The notes below the pieces were generated by a model. The model was not told where the DNA came from and did not search any database. It was given only the letters and a program-made list of their open reading frames with translations. A DNA stretch of 64,000 nucleotides from contig VFFE01009152.1 of assembly GCA_008921705.1 (NCBI GenBank), forward strand, positions 911,162 through 975,161, read 5' to 3'. Position numbers and translations under genes: made by a program. How positions within the stretch are numbered: the first letter of the stretch is position 1; the number at the start of each line of letters is the position of its first letter. This DNA is from Burhinus oedicnemus. Lineage: Eukaryota; Chordata; Aves; Charadriiformes; Burhinidae. Shown here one piece after another: positions 1 to 14,105 of the stretch.

Positions 1-3000
1 CAATGCCATTTCCAGTTTCCATTGTACAGCCCTTCCACAGTGGCATCCTAGTCTTTTAAACAATACGCATGGCTGTGGCTTTTTTGCTTTGTCGAAAAGC
101 AAACATACCCAGGGCCAGCATATGCAAAAAAATCTAGTACTTGCAACATTTTTATCACTTTGTAGGTTTATTCTTTCAAATAGTATCTGTATATTTGGAT
201 TCTTGACTAAAATTTATTACCTCACTTTATGCTTTTTCTGCTCAAGGAAACGTTAATGAATTTCTACCTTAAATAAAAGCAAAACAAGGACAAAAACAAC
301 ATCCACACATAGTTTGCATAAAGCATTAGAGTACAAAATAGTTTTAAGATAGGATGGAAACTGCAACCAAATTTTTTCAGAATATTGGTATATTAAAAGT
401 ACAGCCCTGAATTTTTATAAACCTTGCACAAAAGTGGTGTTTTCCCATGTTTTCAGGAATTAGTTCAGCTCTTATTACTGTAGAAAATACAATCAGTACC
501 AAGCTCCCTTTAAAGGAAATTTGAATGTTTTGAAAACAATCTCTCTTCTCCATAATTATACAATTGCTGATTGAAGCAAGTGGGATGTGAGTGTTTGGAA
601 TTTAGGTCGTTTTGTTTTGCAAAATTTTCGGTTAAATTTCAGAATGCTTTCTGGTTTTAAGAAAGTGTTATTTAAAATGTGGGACCTCAAATAAGTTAAT
701 GCTATAAAAAGCCCAAAATCAAACCCATTTTTACAGCATACTCCATAAAAAAGAGTATTAAACAGTTTCACTACAAAACTGTAAGATAAGCACATTTTTT
801 CCCTAATATATTAATTTAGCTCTCATTTAGGAGGTCTGCAATATATTTGCATCTCAGTTTTAACTCATGCAGCATAGCATTTCCCCAACCTAATGATTTA
901 ATCACTTAAAGCTTATCTATACGTCAGGAACATTTTACTGTGTAGTTCTGAGTGTACTCTTCCCATATGTATAAGCAAAATTAACGATCCATAATGGATT
1001 CTCCTCTTCCAGATACTATATGCGATTTTATTGACAAGCAATAAACCTCAAAATTCCCTTGGGGGAAGAAAAAAAGTCTTTTACTTATGTAGCTATCACA
1101 CATACAACTACTCAACTGGACCAAATCCTCATGTCAGGACAACACACACCAAGGCACGTAGCATTAAAACACTACATGGACAGGAAATAAACTGGACCCA
1201 AATGCACAAAGACACGTAGGTTTGGCAGGCTCTGCTGTACTTTCATGCACCTAGCTCAAGGGTAGATTTCACAAACCTGCAACTGGTTCTGCTGCGTCCC
1301 AAAAGCAAGCAGAATTGGGATGAGGCCCTCTCAATGCCTCCAGTTAAAGCTATGTCACTGCACACAAGGGCACTGAAAATTTATAAGGGAGAGGGAGAAA
1401 GTGAAGGGGAAGAAGAGCCTTCCCTTCCATGACCACCCTCACGTCCGGGCAATGAAATCAGGTTCCTGTTGTATACTCTCTCCCTCACCCATGACCCTTG
1501 CACTCCTTTTTGCAGTGGCTTGTGCCTGAAAAGGACCCTGAAGCATTGTCTAACTTCCTTTCCCACCTCCCTCTTGCCCATCAACTTTGCTTTCACCTGG
1601 TGGGGGAGCACTCATCTGGGAGAGAAGTGTTTGAAACCAAGTTTGGCTGGGCATAGGTTATTGTATACCAGATGCACCAGCCCACTGTTGTCCCTGCACT
1701 TCCCATGTACTCTGAGAATACCAGCCTGACTGGGTCCTTCAGGGGACCGGCCATAGTTCTGGCTGTGAACTCCACATATTCTCCAGTGTGAGGTATGTTC
1801 CAGGACAGCATATCTTAGTAGAGATTGGCAGCAGTTCTGGAGATAAGCAGAAATTCTCATAAACACCTCAAAGTCTAAGGATCAAATGGCTAAAGCTGAA
1901 TTTCTGTGAACTACACAGCAGGTAACATATTGGATGCTTAAGTTGTTCTTTGAGTTTGGTTCTCAGAGTCTGTTCCTACAACTGCTTCTGTGCAAAGCTG
2001 CAAAGACCTATCTGATCAGAGTCAGCTTCAGAAACAGATGTTAAGATTTCTATCTTTCTTCCTTCATCCTCATTCCACTCTACGTGGTTCCCTGGCTTGT
2101 CTTTCAAATAAGAGATAAGAAAAGTAAGCATTCAAAACCACAGATTTCTTTCTTCTCTATTTCTCAGTCCTTTTCCCCCTGCAACATCATTCATCTCTCT
2201 TTTTAAGCAATTACAGACAGTAGTGATAGTATAATCTTGCTGTTTCAATCTAAAATCAGTGGTAAGGGAAGAAAAGCAAACCAATGGGATGCAGGTAAAC
2301 CTCTGAAAGACATGGGGAAGAGAGAGGGGAACAAAGGGCAGCTAGCACAAGCAGGTTACAAAAATTGGATCATCCTTAACAGAACAAGAACTGAGAAAGA
2401 CAAAATGCACCAGTGTCAAGTTGTCAGCAATTTCAGGCAACCTCTTGAAGAAGCAAGCTGCCACTTGTAAAATAATTCTGTGAACTCTAATATAACAAAT
2501 GTGTGCCTAATATAAAATGATAACTGAAGCAAGAATATTACATTAAGACTTTTTGCTTTCTGTTCACATTTTGGTAGCAGCTTCCTTATGAATACATTAT
2601 CATAACAGGAAATAGAATGATCAAGTAGAAAAGACACTAGTTTGGCCATTATTTTGTTAAATTTGGCATAGAAACTACCATTGCCAATCAGTCCTCCATT
2701 CTGCTCACAGCAGCAGCTGCTTTGAGACCTGTCAAGGGAAGATAGGCTACAAAAGCCCCACAATCCATAAAGAGTAGCCCATGTCTCTTTTATTCCTATA
2801 ATTCCCAGATTAAGGCTTCCAACAGAGTCTGGAAACAAACCTGCAGATTTGTACATGCAACTTCTCCCCACACACATTTTTCTTACATGGATGCAAGGCT
2901 CACGATCAGCACATTGATCCTACTAATACCAGTACCATGATTCTGGTTCTTGATGTTAGCACAAAATAGATTTGGTGTCCAACTTACAGTTGGTTGAACA

Positions 3001-3104
3001 TAGTTGATTAAGGCGTCCCTTAATAAAAACCCACAAATCTCTGGGGAGATTTCTGAACACATTCCTATGTTCTTTTTAGAAGCTCTGTGGGGAACAACCA
3101 CAAA
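1..3104. other. No gene seen
   Basis: AT-rich DNA with only short chance frames. The longest (153 codons, minus, 2416-2877) has no family features and no splice or promoter context. No repeat was recognised. Confidence 0.6.
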
Positions 3105-3240
3105 AATTGGTCAGACCAACCAATCTTGGCCCAACATCCCATCTCCAGAAGTGGCTAAAAGCAGATGACAAACTGAAAAATGCAAAAACAGGACAAGCGT
3201 AGAGTGAGACTATCCCTTATACCACCTAAGCTTGATGTTG
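3105..3240 (-). repeat. Ancient CR1/L3-like amniote repeat relic
   Basis: GGTCAGACCAACCAATCTTGGCCCAACATCCCATCTCCAGAAGTGGCTAAAAGCAGATGAC resembles the common amniote CR1-type 3' end (GGTCAGACCAATGGTCCATCTAG...CAGTGGCCA...CAGATG). It is strongly diverged. The family call is from remembered consensus and is moderate. Confidence 0.55.
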
Positions 3241-4601
3241 ATAGCTCATCTCAGCTTATGCTTTCCTTACAGAAAAAGCCACACTGACTCTTCTCCAGCA
3301 TATCATATTATCCAGTTACCTACCACATCTACTTGTGCTATGTTCTATCTCTAGACATAGTGTCTTGCCCAGTATGGAAACAGAATGTAGTTCCTAGATG
3401 ATCTTTGGTACCCTCTCAGGAAGACTAACATGTCATTATCTGATTTTCACTTTGCTGGCACTGAGATCAGTTTAAAGAACAGGTGACACACCTTAATTAG
3501 TAGTTCAGCAATTTCAGATTTATGTTCCTTGTGAACTCCTGGGTCAATATGCCAACTGTGTCCTGGCAATCTTTCCTTCTCCTCCACCTCCTCCCTACAG
3601 CAGAGCAATAAATAGCCCACGTCCCCAGATCTACTACCCACATGTCTCTTGTTCAAGAGTAGTGTCCAGAGAGATGGCTCAGATGACTTGTCAGCTATTC
3701 ACATTGGTTCGGAAGGGGATGGTCTCAAAAGATATATTTATCATTATCAGCATACTCACTGTCAGTGAAGTTCTTATGCCAATGATACTAAAAAAAAAGT
3801 ATAGCAAAACCATTATACATTAAATTTAACAGGTAAAATATACACCAGGAAGATATAAAATTATAAAATGCTGCATCAGTCTGATACAAAACACTTTTCT
3901 TTCAAGAAATTCTATCTTTGATGCACCCTGTCTTTCTCATTCTAAATTCAGAATTGATTTTAATGAAAAAAATCATATTCCTTAATGGGTTTCCTGGTTA
4001 ATGCTTTACATGCAAGTCTACAGAAACAAGAAAAATACAGTAGAGTTGGCTTATTTCCTACCGTTTGATGAGAAAGCTAAGCATTTATTCCTCTTCACAT
4101 TACATTACTCTTAGATATTGCAGGTTCCTTATTCTCGTGTTTCTGTAGAAGTTTAGAGGTACGTTTGCTTAGAATTGGCTGGATTTCTATACCATAGGAA
4201 TACAAAATTTGAGAAACTAAACAGGCTGTGACAAGGTATCTTTCCAAGACAACAGCTTCTTATCCACAGATGCTGTTAATTTGTTCAAAAAGCAAAAAAA
4301 ACCCACCAAACATCCAAAAAGCAAAAACCACCCTGTAGCATTTCTTCCTAATTAGGGGGTTAAGTCATCTAACATATCGATTTCCTGTAGTATTTTGACT
4401 AGGTATTTTTACTAGGTATTCCTGCTCACAAAGCAGTAGGACACATAAATTAAGAGCATACCTTCCTCCACTGACTATCTACAGTACCTCATGGTCTACA
4501 GCAGTAGGAAACTTCCTCCCCTTCCCTCAGGTACTCAGAACCTGAACAGGAAGAAGGGCCTCACTAATGTCTAGAGATACTCAGTGAAACACCAATGAGT
4601 A

Positions 4602-4690
4602 AAGAACCACAAAATTGTTGGCTTGAAGGGACCCCTGAAGGTCATCTAGTGCATCCAAGTGGTGCTCTTGCAATGCTAGATCAGGTCAAT
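4602..4690 (-). mobile_element. Decayed CR1 3' tail
   Basis: GAACCACAAAATTGTTGGCTTGAAGGGACCCCTGAAGGTCATCTAGTGCATCCAA aligns by eye with the reverse complement of the CR1 3' end, with many changes. It is an old insertion, and its upper limit is uncertain. Confidence 0.7.
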
Positions 4691-5779
4691 CATGCCTTTG
4701 CCTATCCCTTTTCAGCATGGCTGCTGCTCAGGCAATCACCTCCCAGCCTGTACTGACAAGAAAGGAATTAAAATCGATAGACTGGCCAAGTGCTTTAACT
4801 TCAGAACTACTATGTAAGAGAAATATCTGCTGTCATAACATGGCCCTGTTTTATTTCATTCCTTTCCCCTACCTGTAATATTGAGTAAATTCAGACCACA
4901 TTGGCACTTTTTTTTTTTTTTAAAAAAAAAACATGCTAACAAATTTCCTTTTGAAATACTTTTAAAAGCGAACAGTGAACAGACCCTATGGACTCCTCCA
5001 GAGACATGAAACCTGGGTAATTCTAACTATTGTGGAAAGTTAAAAAAATGATGACTTCTTAAAAAAAAATACCCTTCCACATTTTAATCCAGCAGCATAC
5101 AGATAATAGAGAGACAGACTCATGTCACAAACAGCAACATTTTTAGACTTGTGGAAAGAAAACCAATTACACAATGCAGTCCCAATGACATCAGGTTTAT
5201 TTTGAATATTGAATTTGTCAACAGAAGGTTCTCTGAAAGTGTATTTATTTTGTTAGCGCACAAACACTAAATATGCATGGCAGGTAAGTTATGTTAATGT
5301 CCTTGCAGTGTAAAGAGGCATGGGGAAAACAGACTTTCCCAAACATCTGTCAAAGTAAGCAGAATCTCCCCAAGGCTTGTGGATTGTGGCACGGTGAGAC
5401 CTCTTTCTGTTAATCTATTTGGCACTACTGTCCATTCTCAACTTTGTAAGAGCATGAGTCACAGACATCACTGGAGAATCCAATCAGATCTGCTTACATC
5501 CATCTTAGGGAAAACCACAGCAACTAAGCCTGAACTGTTTCAGAAATACATACACTGGTGCTTAGGAGAGAGCAAAATCCAAAACTATAGACACAGAAAG
5601 ATTTAAAAATTAATCTTATTTCCAACTTTATCTGTTCAGCTAGTCAAGAAAAGCAACCAATATGAGGATAGGAACAAAGAGCCAAACGAAACAACATTAT
5701 GGTGCCATGTAAATTTATGATGAACCCACACTTTCAATGCGGTACATTATCTTTTGGTTTCTTTGCGATAAGCTAACCA

Positions 5780-6240
5780 AAACTAGAAAAATTCAAGCAA
5801 AAGCAACAAGAATAATCATAGATATTCCAAGATGTCTTTGGAGAACTAAAAAGATGAGGCTGCTTCTGACGGGAAGAGAACTAACTAAAGAACAGAATGG
5901 GCATCTGTGAAATCATGCATGGTGTAGAGCTGAATGAAGAATGACTCATCAGTAGTCTTCACAATAGAAGAAATGTGATGCTTTCACTTAAATTATCAGG
6001 CCACTGGAGGGGCTGTTGTTCAAAGAGCAGTTGAACAAAATTTACCAAATGTAGGCCCCTGCGTTGCTGTGAAATGCGTCAGTAGGAACATAACTTCAAC
6101 TCAGAAGCCCCTTAGTTACAGGTTAAGAGAGGCCCAGGAAGAGATCACTCTCCATCTGCCCTCTTCTCTGTCTGTTGTGTAAGGCTCTTTGCTCTTGCCC
6201 AAGACAAGATAATGGCCTCGTAGACCTATGGTTCAATACA
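5780..6240 (+). repeat. Possible ancient CR1/L3-like relic
   Basis: The stretch has scattered similarity to an old CR1/L3 3' half: AAGCAACAAGAATAATCA, GAGAACTAAAAAGATGAGGC, GAAATCATGCATGGTGTAGAG and a final AATGGCCTCGTAGACCTATGG. All matches are weak, so the call is tentative. Confidence 0.35.
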
Positions 6241-9200
6241 TTAGATCAATTCTTGGGCATGGCTATTAAAATTGATACAAAAAGATATGAAGTGAGTTTC
6301 AATACTAGAAGATTCAGGTAATATGATCACATAAGTATGAATGGAAATGACTAGAAAATCAATTTGCAGCAAGCTGCTAGCTAAATAATCTTGGTCTTCT
6401 TCCATCAGCTCTTGGTCTAGGTAAATACTCATAACTTACGAAGTATACTGTTAATCTGCAATTGAACAATCCTTTTAAAATGTAAAATTAACTTTGCCTT
6501 CCAAAGACTGACTAAGTAAAAAACATCTGGAGGTTGTCTGCATACGCCTGAGGGGCTGCCCGCTCAGCATTTGCTCTACAGACTGTTCAGTTCTCTCCAC
6601 CTCACACGGAAAGTGCTGCCAAAACAACTTCAAGTCCCACTTCTGTGCTGGGTTGTGGGGAGCATACTTCCAGGGCTCTGTGATGTCAGTAAGAGTTTGC
6701 TGGAAGACAGTTACATATTTGAAATTCCACCTGGAAATTAGCAAAGGAAGAAATTATATATTTTAATAGATGAATATTCATGAGTTTTCCATAAGTTTTC
6801 TTCTACTAGAAAAGGGCAATTCCATTCTCTTCACCCAATGTATTGCTGGCTTTGGCTGCTGCTTGTCAGAGGACTGTTTTAGTTTGGAGAGGTTCTGGCA
6901 AGAAACGGTGTGTTCTCAACACCACTGTTAGTAGTAAATAACCTACCTAGGGTCTTACTGAAGGAGAAAATTTTAGTTTTCTTGTCTTCCACTGCTTATC
7001 TAACACAAACTATGCAGTGTCTTACTGAAAGTGAACAAATTAAGACTGAGCTGAATTCACAGGTTCTCTTTTGCCTTCAAAACCACACAGATTATGCCCC
7101 TCAATAGCCTGAGAGCAGTCAGAAGCAGCACCTCAACCACTGGTTTTCAAGCGCACACATAAGTATTATGAACTCTACTCAAAGAGTTAAAAGGAAGACA
7201 ACTTTTTGGCACTATGTTTTCAGTCTGTAGTTTCACCAACACTATTCAGTGCAGATACTACTAGCTGTCAATATCAACCTTAAGATGGAGTGGTTAGCAG
7301 GCTGCTTCTTCAGAGATACCTGATGGATGCCACCACCAGAACTTTGGCTTAGCATCACCTCCTCTTATTTCTTATCTCAGGTGGGCATAGCTGGAAAGAA
7401 TTTCTTCCTGGTTCAACAAGGTCTATTTATATCTTCCTTTGCCAGCTACTGTAAGGCACCTACATATTATCTCAGTGTAGAACCAACACTATATTCCTCT
7501 TGCCAGAACACAGGAAAAAAAAACCCAAAACCCAGAACAAAGATGTGCTGATAAGCACTAGCCACTTACTGAAGTTTTCTGAATTGTCTTGCGTGTAGAA
7601 AAAACTCAGCTGTGAACTTTGATCTACATTTTACAAAAATACCAAAATAAGCTCCAGTAAAGAATAGGGTATTCCTCACTTTCTTCAATGACATAATGTT
7701 CTCTCTCCCCTACTCTTCCACATGGCCAGACAGTGTTTGTTTCACAGCTCTTCTGTCTTGATCGTTCGAGTCTGGGGATGGGCAGCTGAAGCCAACTAGT
7801 TTGGCTTTTTAATTAAAATTTTAGCATCCACAAGATATGTCTTAGAATTATACCTAGAAACTCTATTTAAAAAAACCAAACCCCAAACTCAACAACTCCA
7901 AATTGCAAATACACAGTACAACCACCAATAAAACAAAAATTAAATCTTCCCAAGTTTTCAGGACAACAGATACATATGTGCACGTTTTCCATCACAATCT
8001 AACATAGACTCTAAAATCCAAAAATAGCATTTAAAACATGTCAAAATTAACTATTTTGCCATTGATCCTTCTATCAGAAACCCACAGATAGGCGAATTGT
8101 TCCCAGAGCAGACCCTGCCATTTCAAGTATCAAGAGTGATGCTGTCTCCAGTACCAAAGCCTCCAGCTCAACACCACCTGTTATTGTGCAGCTACAAATT
8201 ATCAACATGACAGTCTGTGCCATGTCTCACACTAAAAATTGTGCAGACAACAAAAATAAAAGCCAAATTCTCACCAAAATAAACAACTCTGAGGCCCTCA
8301 TGCTGACTGAGTAATTCATTATCACATTTAATTCAGTTTAAGTTTCTATTTTAATTTTGACAAAGCCATTGCAGATAATCCAGACAGCAGCGGTAGCACG
8401 TGAATTTAAGACTCCAATATGGACATCTGGATATCATCTTCTGGAATGTGCACAGCGCCTTGCCCACTGGTGAATCATTTAACTGAGCCACATGGATGTT
8501 ACCCCAAACCAGCACTTTACACTCTGTATTTTGTCATTCAAGACTAAAGTGTTTATGAAGCTTGTCTTACCGATTTAGGTTATATATCTCAGAGGCAAAG
8601 ATCACCTTTCACTTTTATAATACCTCATATAAAAGAGCACATGGGCTGACTGATCCTATAAGCTCTACCCAAATACAGATGAAGAGTGAGGAAGAGTAGA
8701 AGTAGTATTCATACAAGGTGGGTACAGCAGCACGCATGAAGTGGTCAGAGGAAGGGGAAGCTCTGACCCAGAGGAACAGAGAAGTGGGTGTTAGATGTAC
8801 TTGAATTATTCACACCTCACAAAACAATTGCCCTGATAAACCTGAAAATTATCCAGTCTTAGCAACTTGAATGCAGTAATGTTAATTTCACTGCCCTTAC
8901 TCTAATCATGTAAATGCTGGTAGGATCAGCATCTTATGTTAGGGTTTAACTTTTGCATACAGCTGCAATCCACATAAGCTCTGCAAAAGTATGGAAAGAA
9001 GGGATTGCATAGTCCTTCAGCTGCCCTACTGCACCAGAGCAAACTATTACTTAAGCAATGAGCAATAATCATTTTGGTATTACTCATCACTATTTCCACA
9101 GTGCGGGGGGAAATCCTGAAAACTGTTCTGGAAAGAGACTTCTTTTGGACATTTTATTCCAGTCTTAACAAAGAGAAGCACCACCAAATTTAAGTGCCAC

Positions 9201-12099
9201 TTTCCAAACCCAGTGTTAGAAGAGTCATGCCAATGTTCTACAGAGAGCTCTTACCGCTACTCCTGTTTTTATGTACTGACATCTATTTGAACAGAATATA
9301 AGCATTTTAGTCCACCACTAGGATAGTCCCTCATTAGGATGTATTATGCAACTCACTACCAACACAATACTGAGAGCATAAAAAAACTACACTGTTACAT
9401 TCTCCACAGATAGTGAAACACAACTCTCTCACAAATGTCTCAGCAACCAATCTTCTCCCCATGGTTTCTGCATGTGCACAGTATGAACTTCCACACTCAA
9501 GAATTAAAAGCAGAAGTGCTAATGCTGCTGAATGCAGTGTTATCTGCCACACTTTCTCTCCCCAAAGAATAGTTACAGCTGCCTATTTTTAATGCACCTT
9601 ATATTGCAGAAGCTAAATTCTGTGCACCTAGACTCAGTTCGGCAATCTGTTTAATATTATTTTATGAACAATATCACTGGAGACAAAAAGGACTTCTTGG
9701 AGAGTTAAAGGTAGCATGGCCCAAATGCTCAGTGTGTTGCAGAATCAAGCAACCACTAAGCACCAGGAACTATATACACATCATGAACTGTAGGAGAATA
9801 TAAATCTCCTCTCCGAGAGATCACATGGGCAGTTCGAAGCCTGACACTTTCCAACCATCTTTATCTAGAAATCCTGTCTCCGAAAGCCATAAGAGATTTT
9901 AGTTCCAATCCACCAAAAAAATTTTCACCAACAAAGCCTTTATAAGCCACGATCTCTTCATTTTAGTGGATTAGACTCAGTATCATCTACAACTCCACTG
10001 AAGAACTGCTTATGCATAAATTATTCACAGTCTAAGACTACAGTACATGAAATACAACTGAAAAATATATTGCCAGAGTTCTCTGCTATATATCTCTCTT
10101 ACATATCTCTTTATTTTACAACTGTCTTGGGATGGGGTCTGCAGGGAAATATGTTGTATTTCCTCTTAATAGCATACTTATTCACAAGTGCATATTACAA
10201 TATAGAAAACAGTAACTTCTATAAATTTCTTGCTGAATCACATTCCGTGAGGAATGCAAGGTAGGTAGAGTAGCAGAGAACCTTTAGGGCAGGAGTTGTA
10301 GAAATGGGCTGAAACTCAAACAATGTGAAGTGCCATGCTGTGTACTTACGTATGTTGCTGTATGTTAGAAGCTTCTCAGCTGAACACAACAGAAAAAGCA
10401 AGGATGACAGCTTAGGACTCCCATCAGTAAAGTCAGAGAGGACCAGAAGTAAATGTTTTCCAGGCTTTGATGAAATAGAAGGGGTTATAGAAGGTGGCTT
10501 CCCACAATTGCAGGGGCCAACCCAAGAGACCTTTCCAGAAATGGCATTTTACTTCACATAGCAAGTTACCATTAAAGTTTAAAGGCTTCCCCAAAAGTAA
10601 AAGAGAGACATTGGGCTGGGGGGCCTTCTAAAGTACATCTGCAATGAAATGTCTGTAATGGTTACAGTCGTTGAACATAAAAAACCCATTTCTTGGCACA
10701 CATAAAACAGTCGGACTAGCTTACTGGTCCCATCTGCAGAAACCTTGTGATGAAACGGTAACGTGGTACAGATAGCCGGATCCTCCGCACTGAGTAACAC
10801 AAGAGCATCACTGATTATTTCAGTTATGGCACTGCAAATATACTAGTACTCCTCCTTACATAATTTAGGCCCCAAGTCTTCAGATCCACATAACATTATC
10901 GGAACAAGAAATTTTCACATATGCTGCTCCTCTTGGGGAAATACCGCTTTTCCTTTCTAGACCTTTGTACCGACATGGAGCTAACCAGCTGTTCTATATT
11001 TAGCTGCCAGACACAGGTTATAACCACTCCAAGGCTGTTTTAGACTTCTTCTGAGTGCAATGACCCTGCGGAAATGTAAAGTCAAACCAGTGCTCTGGTT
11101 TTTCCAGTCCAGCTGGATGGTTCTACTTGTGCGCTTAAACATTTTGCTAAGTCAGGCTTCAGTGGAGGCCAGGATTGCAAACACCTAACAACAGGTGCAC
11201 TGCGTCAGATCAAACCACCAAACTAACATCGTGTCTCTGAGAACGGTCAGCACTGGATAATACACACAAGACCAAGGCAAGCACATATGATACCTCCCAC
11301 ATCCGTTCCCCACTGCAGGCTTGAGACTTCCAAAATACATAGAAGTAATTTTGAGTTATTAATCCTCAAAAGATCGCCCTTTCACTTATTTTTTTTCAGT
11401 GTCCTGGTGAATTCATGTTAACGTGCTCCATGGAACACTACCTCATTTTTGTATATATAGCTGTAAAGCAAGGCACAGTCTGACACATTCTGTAATTTGC
11501 AGCCATTATGTTTTTCACAGAAATTGCCGTGTATCAGGTACAGATTACTCAGAAAACTTTCATCAAAAATAAAGCAAAGCCATTTTTAAGTCCTCAAGGT
11601 AGATAAAATCATATTTTCAAAGTTAGTGTGAATCAACATACCCCTGAATCTACAGTAGGTCTGAGACAGCAGCTCTGATAGCCTTTAAGGCAATTTAACA
11701 GTCAGCATGGTGAACTTACAGAGAGATCTGTTCTGAAATGGGAGTTTGCCTTATATACTCTAAAAGAAAAGCGGCCTTGATACACCACTTACGTGCATCT
11801 TGTCCAGTGATTTTTTTTTCCCCCCCTACAGAAATTGAGAGTGCTATTTCTCAGATCCAGGTTAGGATAATTTGATTTTAGGGAGACCTTAAGAAAGGAA
11901 CCCACCAAAAACTCAGCAGTAGGATGAGAAAGAAAGTAAGAGGTTATTTTGCTAGTGATAAGAACTGTAGGGAATTTATAGCACCATGCATTGTTGACCC
12001 ATTTCAGCATTAATTTTTAAAAAAATGTGCAATGAATACATACAAGATGCTGAAAAAGTGCCATTCCCCCCATAAAAGACTGAATGCTGGGTTATGCTT

Positions 12100-12152
12100 A
12101 ATATTTCATTTTCATTTAATATTTCATTTCATTTAATATTCATTTCATATTT
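12100..12152 (+). repeat. Short tandem repeat of an ATTTCATTTAAT-like unit
   Basis: About four imperfect units of TTAATATTTCATTTCA follow each other. It is AT-rich with no coding potential. Confidence 0.8.
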
Positions 12153-14010
12153 AAGAAGTTTCTTGTGTTTTAATTGCTCTTGCAGCTTCCAGTAGAGAGG
12201 TACATATATTTGCAGATACAGTTCTTCCTGTAAAAGTTCTAATGAAATACCTTTGCATTAATGGGCATTTTTATATTTCACTTTATGAAAACAGCCCAAG
12301 AAAATACCCTTTGTCATTAAAAATAAAAATTAAAAAATACCCTAATTTGGTATTTTAATTTCAATCATGATGTATGCAGAAATATTTTTAAATGATTCAG
12401 TCACTTTTACCACATTTAAAATATGTTCGCCTCAAAACACTTACCACGCGCCAGCTAAGGAATGTACATTTGGAATTTTTCAGAGGATAACTAAAAACAA
12501 CTCTATGCACAGCTCCCATTTTTCTCCAGAGTGGGATCTTCATCTCTGGATTGGGAACTATCCTTCCAGCCAAGGAGGAGTCAGCTAGGAGCTTGCTCCC
12601 ACTTGGTGACACTGAGACAACCTCTGTGGTGGCACAGGTATCCTCATCGCAAAGCAGGAACTCTCGGCAGCCAGCCATCTTGGGGGAGGCAGAAGCCACA
12701 GCATTAAAGACATCAGGCCATCTCAGAACTGCGAAACAGAAGACTCAAGCTCACTTTGGCTATATCAGACTAGAAAAAAGTTCACCCTATTTCTACATGT
12801 AATAACATGATTTTATCATTATCGATCATGTTATCAGATTAAGAAAGTGAAAACATGATGTTAGAATAGAAACCTTACCTATGTTCACAGCAAATAAGAA
12901 CTATTCCTCCATTTCTCATGCATGCCAGTAACTTTAATTGAGTTTTTCTTTGTTGCATAAGATACGTGCTATAAATTGCAATGAAATTTTACATAGGTTC
13001 AAGTAACTAGATTATACTATGAACAGAGGAGAGGAATTTCACTGGTACCCACCACAAATTATTTTATTATCCTTGGAAAACTAGTGAAGATGCTCTAACT
13101 GTGTACAGAAATAGAATAAATACACTCTACTTGTCAAGGATTTATAAGTCAGCTCTAGTGAAAAGACTAATTCTGAGAAAATGAAACAGCTGCAAGAGCA
13201 TCTATCTTATTTAAGATGGCTTGGTTTAATGATTGTCTATGCTGCTGTTGAAAGGTAGACTGCAGACATTTCCATCTGAGATAATTACTTATCACTGAAA
13301 TGTGTACAGCATGAAGCAGTACAGAAGTCTCCGTGAATTTTTATGTACAGTAGAATACACACGATTGACTGTCGTTCACTTTACCTTTCTACTGCTGACA
13401 GTAATATCAGGTAAGCATTTAATTCATATGCTTCCTCATATGACTAAGTTCTCCATGAAAAGAAATGTAACGACAATGGATTGAGTAACAGCCTACTAGT
13501 CCAATTTAAAACCGTGCCTGGCTTCTTTTGACTGATTTGGACTCAGATGCAAACCAAGTCAGAAACCATATTTATTTAAAGATAGCTTGCTAAATTCTTC
13601 ACCTTAGTGCTTCCCCTTCAAAGGGAATGATTTTCCATTTCCATATGTACTCACTGAGCACATCTGCAAGCATTAAACACAGACAGCAAAGCCAAATCTG
13701 TAACAACACAAATGATGTTATGGCTGATGGTAAGAAGAGTAAATAATCACTCATCTTATTTTTCACCCTGAATTTTGATCTAACAGTGCAACCTCTACCA
13801 AAGATGCAAAATACATCATTGCAAAAAGTAAAAAAATCAAGTCAGCTACCAAATGAGGAAGAAGAGCAGCACCAAGCACTGCAATCCTATTTGTGGAGCC
13901 ACTGGGCCTTTGTAGGTCCAGTCCAAGTTGTCTAAGGCCGCCTACTTGTCCTTCACAATAGTGGCACAACTGAGGTGTTTAGACACCTGGTCAGGCCCCT
14001 TAGTACAAGG

Positions 14011-14105
14011 CTGGTTGTGTCTCAGCAAGAACTATGAGATCTCGGTCCTAGGCTTACAACCTCAAAAGCATACGTGGCTGGGCTGTAGTTAGGGGTAGTC
14101 AGTGC
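14011..14105 (+). repeat. Unclassified repeat, copy A
   Basis: Starting with CTGGTTGTGTCTCAGCAAGAACTA, this block matches 16724-16815 with a handful of substitutions in the first 60 bases and fades toward the end. I do not recognise the family. Both copies are in the same orientation. Confidence 0.75.

Noticed and set aside
2416..2877. 153-codon minus-strand open frame
   Set aside because: No domain, no compositional bias of a coding exon, and no promoter or splice context. Such lengths occur by chance in 64 kb.
6475..6744. 89-codon minus-strand frame with a protein-like composition
   Set aside because: It reads smoothly but resembles no family I know, and I could not place it in a gene model.
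12397..12699. 100-codon minus frame overlapped by plus frames
   Set aside because: Overlapping open frames on both strands and no recognisable motif. It could be a transcribed non-coding element, but there is no evidence.
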